Below, piece after piece: positions 60,640 to 64,000 of a stretch of 64,000 nucleotides of DNA (within the stretch, counting starts at the first letter, position 1; every line of letters begins with the position of its first letter). The DNA lies in NCBI RefSeq assembly GCF_949987515.2, contig NC_082696.1:60272447-60336446 (forward strand). The letters run 5' to 3'. Source of the stretch: Delphinus delphis. Lineage: Eukaryota > Chordata > Mammalia > Artiodactyla > Delphinidae. The translations under genes were made by a program, and so were the position numbers. Under the pieces are notes generated by a model. The model ran no database searches. It worked only from the letters and a program-made list of their open reading frames with translations, and was not told where the DNA came from.

Positions 60640-60772
60640 TGTGAAACTACAGGATCCGTGGTTGGTTGGATTCTTGCCAGAGGAGCCGGAGGGCCGACTA
60701 TAAGTTCTACAAGGATTTCCCACCTCCTGGAGGGTGGAGATCCCAAACCTCTTGTTCAAGGGTCAGCTGTAT
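60640..60772. mobile_element. Tigger-related MITE remnant
   Basis: The segment ends in TTGTTCAAGGGTCAGCTG, the terminal repeat of a common Tigger-mobilised MITE. The body is badly decayed and the left end is not visible. Confidence 0.5.
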
Positions 60773-60775
60773 TCC

Positions 60776-60905
60776 CTAATAAGCAGATGAAGAAACAGGT
60801 TTAAATAATTAAATGACTTTCCCAAATTTTTGCAGCAGTTAGGAGGCAGAACCAGGATTCAAACCCAGCTGGACATCTCTCAGCTTGAGAGCTCTTAACC
60901 ACTTC
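60776..60905 (-). mobile_element. MIR SINE remnant
   Basis: GCAGATGAAGAAACAGG ... AGGATTCAAACCCAG ... GAGCTCTTAACCACTTCG is MIR in complement, with its tRNA-like end present. Confidence 0.75.
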
Positions 60906-61076
60906 GAGTCAGTGGGATTTTACCGTCACAGAGAGAAGGGCTGGAAAGTGAGCTTGCGAGCTTTGGAAAAAAACAGTAACCAAGTAAACAAAGGTCAGAT
61001 AAATGATCCTGGAAAGGCTCTTAATCAAATGGATACATTTTTATTAGTAGAAAGAAGAAAAATAGAATGTTTACTT

Positions 61077-61291
61077 TTGTGTGTGTGTGTGTGTGTGTGT
61101 GGTACGCGGGCCTCTCCCTGTTGTGGCCTCTCCCGCTGTGGAGCACAGGCTCCGGACGCGCAGGCTCAGCGGCCATGGCTCACGGGCCCAGCCGCTCCGC
61201 GGCACGTGGGATCCTCCGGGACCGGGGCACGAACCCGTGTCCCCTGCATCGGCAGGCAGACTCTCAACCACTGCGCCACCAGGGAAGCCCC
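61077..61291 (-). mobile_element. CHR SINE with (GT)n tail
   Basis: Complete body; instead of poly-T the tail is about 12 GT units (61078-61101). Target duplication GAATGTTTAC at about 61066-61075 and 61292-61301. Confidence 0.93.
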
Positions 61292-62381
61292 GAATGTTTA
61301 CATTTTTAAGAAAACAGTTTTTTTTAGTTCATCACCCAAGATTTACCACTGGAAACAGCTGAGCTTGTGGAGAAAGGCGCACAGCCAGGTCAACGTGAGG
61401 AGGCCAGGAGCAACTGCTTCCCAGTGCGCAGGCAAGCAGTTTATTCTCAGTTCGGACATAATCTCTGAGGGGGCCTAAGCTGGGTCTACACACCCCAAAC
61501 TTCTCTGGTAACTATTGCTATCGCTATCACTTTTGCTCTTCTGGACTTAACACTGGAAGAACTTTTTCTTCAGGGGCACTGGGGACTCCTTGGGAAACTG
61601 TTAGTACCTAGAGAATTTCACTGTGCTCCCACCCCCTCTTCCAGAATTTATCTAATGAGCAAAGTAACTGCAAATGGCACGGAAGACATTTCCCTCTGAC
61701 AGGAAGAAAGATGGAGTCTTCTTGTATGACTTACCCAAAGGTATTTGTAGTCTTAAATGCCGTGATTAACTTGAATTGCAAGACATCACAGTATTTTGTG
61801 TTCATCCGTGTGAAGGCTACTATTGCCAAGTAACAGGTTCTGTTAGATCTCTCTCCAGGGCAAAAGGCTTCTCGTGAAAACATTTTCAGTAAAACAAGAT
61901 GCACATTGAAGGAAAAATAGAGAAATAGAGAAATGTAATCTGACAGAGATGCGATGACAACCAAAAAAAAAAAAAAAAAAATCAGCTCAGTCCTGATTTC
62001 TAGCCCTACCTTTCCCCCTGGAGTTCTCATCTTTCTTTTCCACTAGGCACTAAACTCCCTGAGGGCAGGGCCCTGTGCTTGTTTATTATTTCTCCAGGAC
62101 CTAGCATGGTGGCTCACAGAGAAGGGCGATTCTCAAAAGTCTGGAAATGGACCTTTTGATAATAGAATGTTGATGGTTAAAATCATAATGGACTTACATA
62201 AACCAAGTAGCAAGTGCTAAGATCAGCACACAGGGCTTCAGTCTCCAAGTCCAGTAACCTGACCACTATATAAACCTGCTTCCTTGACTTAGAGGAGAAA
62301 GTAATCAGAAGGTTTTCTGACACTGAGTTTAGGCCAGTTTAGGAGACAAGTGTGTGGAGTGGACAGAACTGCTAAATTTTT

Positions 62382-63050
62382 TTTTCAACATCTTTATTGG
62401 AGTATAACTGCTTTACAATGTTGTGTTAGTTTTGGCTGTATAACAAAGTGAGTCAGCTATATGTATACATTATATCCCCATATCCCCATATCCCCTCCCT
62501 GTTGCGTCTCCCTCCCACCCTCCCCATCCCACCCCTCTAGGTGGTTACAAAGCACTGAGCTGATCTCCCTGTGCTATGCGGCTGCTTCCCACTAGCTATC
62601 TCTTTTACATTTGGTAGTGTATATATGTCCATGCCACTCTCTCACTTCATCCCAGCTTACCCTTCCCCCTCCCCGTGTCCTCAAGCCCATTCTCTACGTC
62701 TGCGTCTTTATTCCTGTCCTGCCCCTAGGTTCATCAGAACCATTTTTTTAAGATTCTGTATATATGTGTTAGCATACGATATTTTTCTCTTTTTGACTTA
62801 CTTCACTCTGTAGGACAGACTCTAGGTCCATCCACCTCACTACAAATAACTCAGTTTCGTTTCTTTTTATGGCTGAGTAATATTCCATTGTATATATGTG
62901 CCACATCTTCTTTATCCATTCATCTGTTGATGGACACTTAGGTTGCTTCCATGTCCTGGCTATTGTAAATAGTGCTGCAATGAACATTGGGGTGCATGTC
63001 TCTTTTTGAACTATGGTTTTCTCAGGATATATGCCAGTAGTGGGATGAGA
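62382..63050 (-). mobile_element. Young 5'-truncated L1
   Basis: 669 bases of L1 3' UTR plus the ORF2 C-terminus. On the minus strand the frame (62769-63080) includes WKQPKCPSTDEWIKKMWHIY and TMEYYSAIKRNE, the hallmark of the ORF2 C-terminal region. Target duplication TGCTAAATTTTT at 62370-62381 and 63051-63062. Low divergence suggests a recent event. It lacks RT and endonuclease domains and is not mobile. Confidence 0.94.
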
Positions 63051-63062
63051 TGCTAAATTTTT

Positions 63063-64000
63063 ATTTGTTAAACCTGGCAACCCTGAGAGTAGTGCACATA
63101 TGTATACAGTTTTTTGATCCTATAATGTGCAAGTCGTGGCATGGAGGAGGTCCTCTGTTCCTCTTGTTTATGAGGCTGGTCTGTGACTACATCTTGTGGT
63201 CTTGACTAAATATGCTGGGGTAGAGGAGGACGTGACTCCTGGTGCAGCTGAGGAGCAGATACAGATGGACGGATAACAGAAGTAAAAGGTGTGTTTTGTA
63301 ACTGTTTTGTGTAATCTCAGTTTGTTGGTAAATGACTGGTGATGGTGATATGGACAAGATGTATTCAATAACCACCTCCATCAGGGAAATTTTGGTCGGG
63401 AAAAGTTTTCAATTGCTAGAATTAGACATCCATGTGTTGAATGCCATTTCAACACTTGCAACAGAAATTTGGAGTTTAAAGCACTTTCACCATAGTTTTG
63501 GCAGGACTGGGAACACATTTTTTTTCAGCTGTTCTTCCTGATGGGTGCTATAAATAGCTTTGGGGAAGTATATAATTATCTCAAAGTAGAAGCTAAAGAT
63601 AAAAAGCTGCTTGAGATTTTAAAGGAACATTTAATAGGTGTTATTATGTAAGATTTATTAAGTATGCTCACTGTGCTCATTGTCTTTGCCAGGAAGAAAC
63701 TTAGAATAAAAAGTCAATCCAAGATGTGACATGTATAAATAGACCAATAGGTATATTAACATGGTGCCAGAACAAAGGGTTGATTCAATAAAAAAGAAAA
63801 TTTGGGAAACAAAAAAGGCAGCCAGATCAGTACAGTGTTGTGTAGAAATGAAGAAAACTTACATTTAGTAACATATCTTTAAAATACTGGCAGTTGAAAA
63901 CAAAGATGCATAACCACATAAAAACAGGTAACATTATGGTATGTGTATGGGTAGTACTGTGTTTTTGGCAGCTAGCTCAGCCTTTTATATATAAAAGGAG
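63063..64000. other. Downstream intergenic DNA, nothing recognised
   Basis: Unique AT-rich sequence after the young L1. Short frames at 63187-63541 have no recognisable domain. Confidence 0.4.

Noticed and set aside
62769..63080. 103-codon frame as a host gene
   Set aside because: It is the C-terminal part of L1 ORF2 plus flanking DNA.
1..64000. CRISPR arrays, phage, operons, rRNA or secretion systems
   Set aside because: No regular spaced repeats or prokaryotic gene organisation; the window is mammalian nuclear DNA.

Overview
The window is mammalian nuclear DNA, most likely from a cetacean. About ten near-full-length copies of a roughly 200-bp tRNA-derived SINE of the cetartiodactyl CHR type are present (head GGGCTTCCCTGGTGGCGCAG, tail GGCCCGCGTACCGC plus poly-A). 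Most are flanked by clear target-site duplications, so the family was active recently. Truncated young L1 copies, MIR, L2, Tigger/MER2, MER5A-like and ERVL/MaLR-like remnants complete a typical placental-mammal background. There is nothing prokaryotic here: no CRISPR, operon or rRNA.

The one protein-coding gene I can support is GPR63 (PSP24-beta), an orphan class A G-protein-coupled receptor on the + strand. Its whole 419-codon coding sequence lies in one exon (52245-53504), behind a good splice acceptor (exon starts at 52095). A strong CpG island at about 4290-5300 has a consensus donor at 4924/4925. I infer that it is the GPR63 promoter and non-coding first exon, which makes 4925-52094 a 47-kb 5'-UTR intron (intermediate non-coding exons cannot be excluded). 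The 3' UTR probably runs several kb past the stop; candidate poly(A) signals lie near 54735, 57535 and 57769.

Layout: 1-4250 is upstream intergenic DNA with old repeats. 4290-5300 is the CpG-island promoter and exon 1. 4925-52094 is the intron, dominated by SINEs, old L1M segments on the minus strand, two Tigger1 and two MER2 DNA transposons, an ERVL-type LTR, and a probable ERVL-like internal remnant (about 43.1-47.0 kb). 52095-53504 is the terminal exon with the receptor, 53505 to about 57.6 kb the probable 3' UTR, and 57.6-64 kb downstream intergenic DNA with an ERVL LTR, SINEs and a young truncated L1.

The most unusual object is a 2-kb composite insertion (23157-25153) between 12-bp target-site duplications. 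It holds an intronless KRAB-A domain fragment joined, at what looks like a splice junction, to a CHR-type SINE and then to antisense L1 sequence. It reads as a reverse-transcribed copy of an aberrantly spliced KRAB zinc-finger transcript. Other points are a 5'-UTR reading frame in GPR63 exon 1 that encodes a signal-peptide-like sequence, and inverted SINE pairs in the intron that could fold into long dsRNA.
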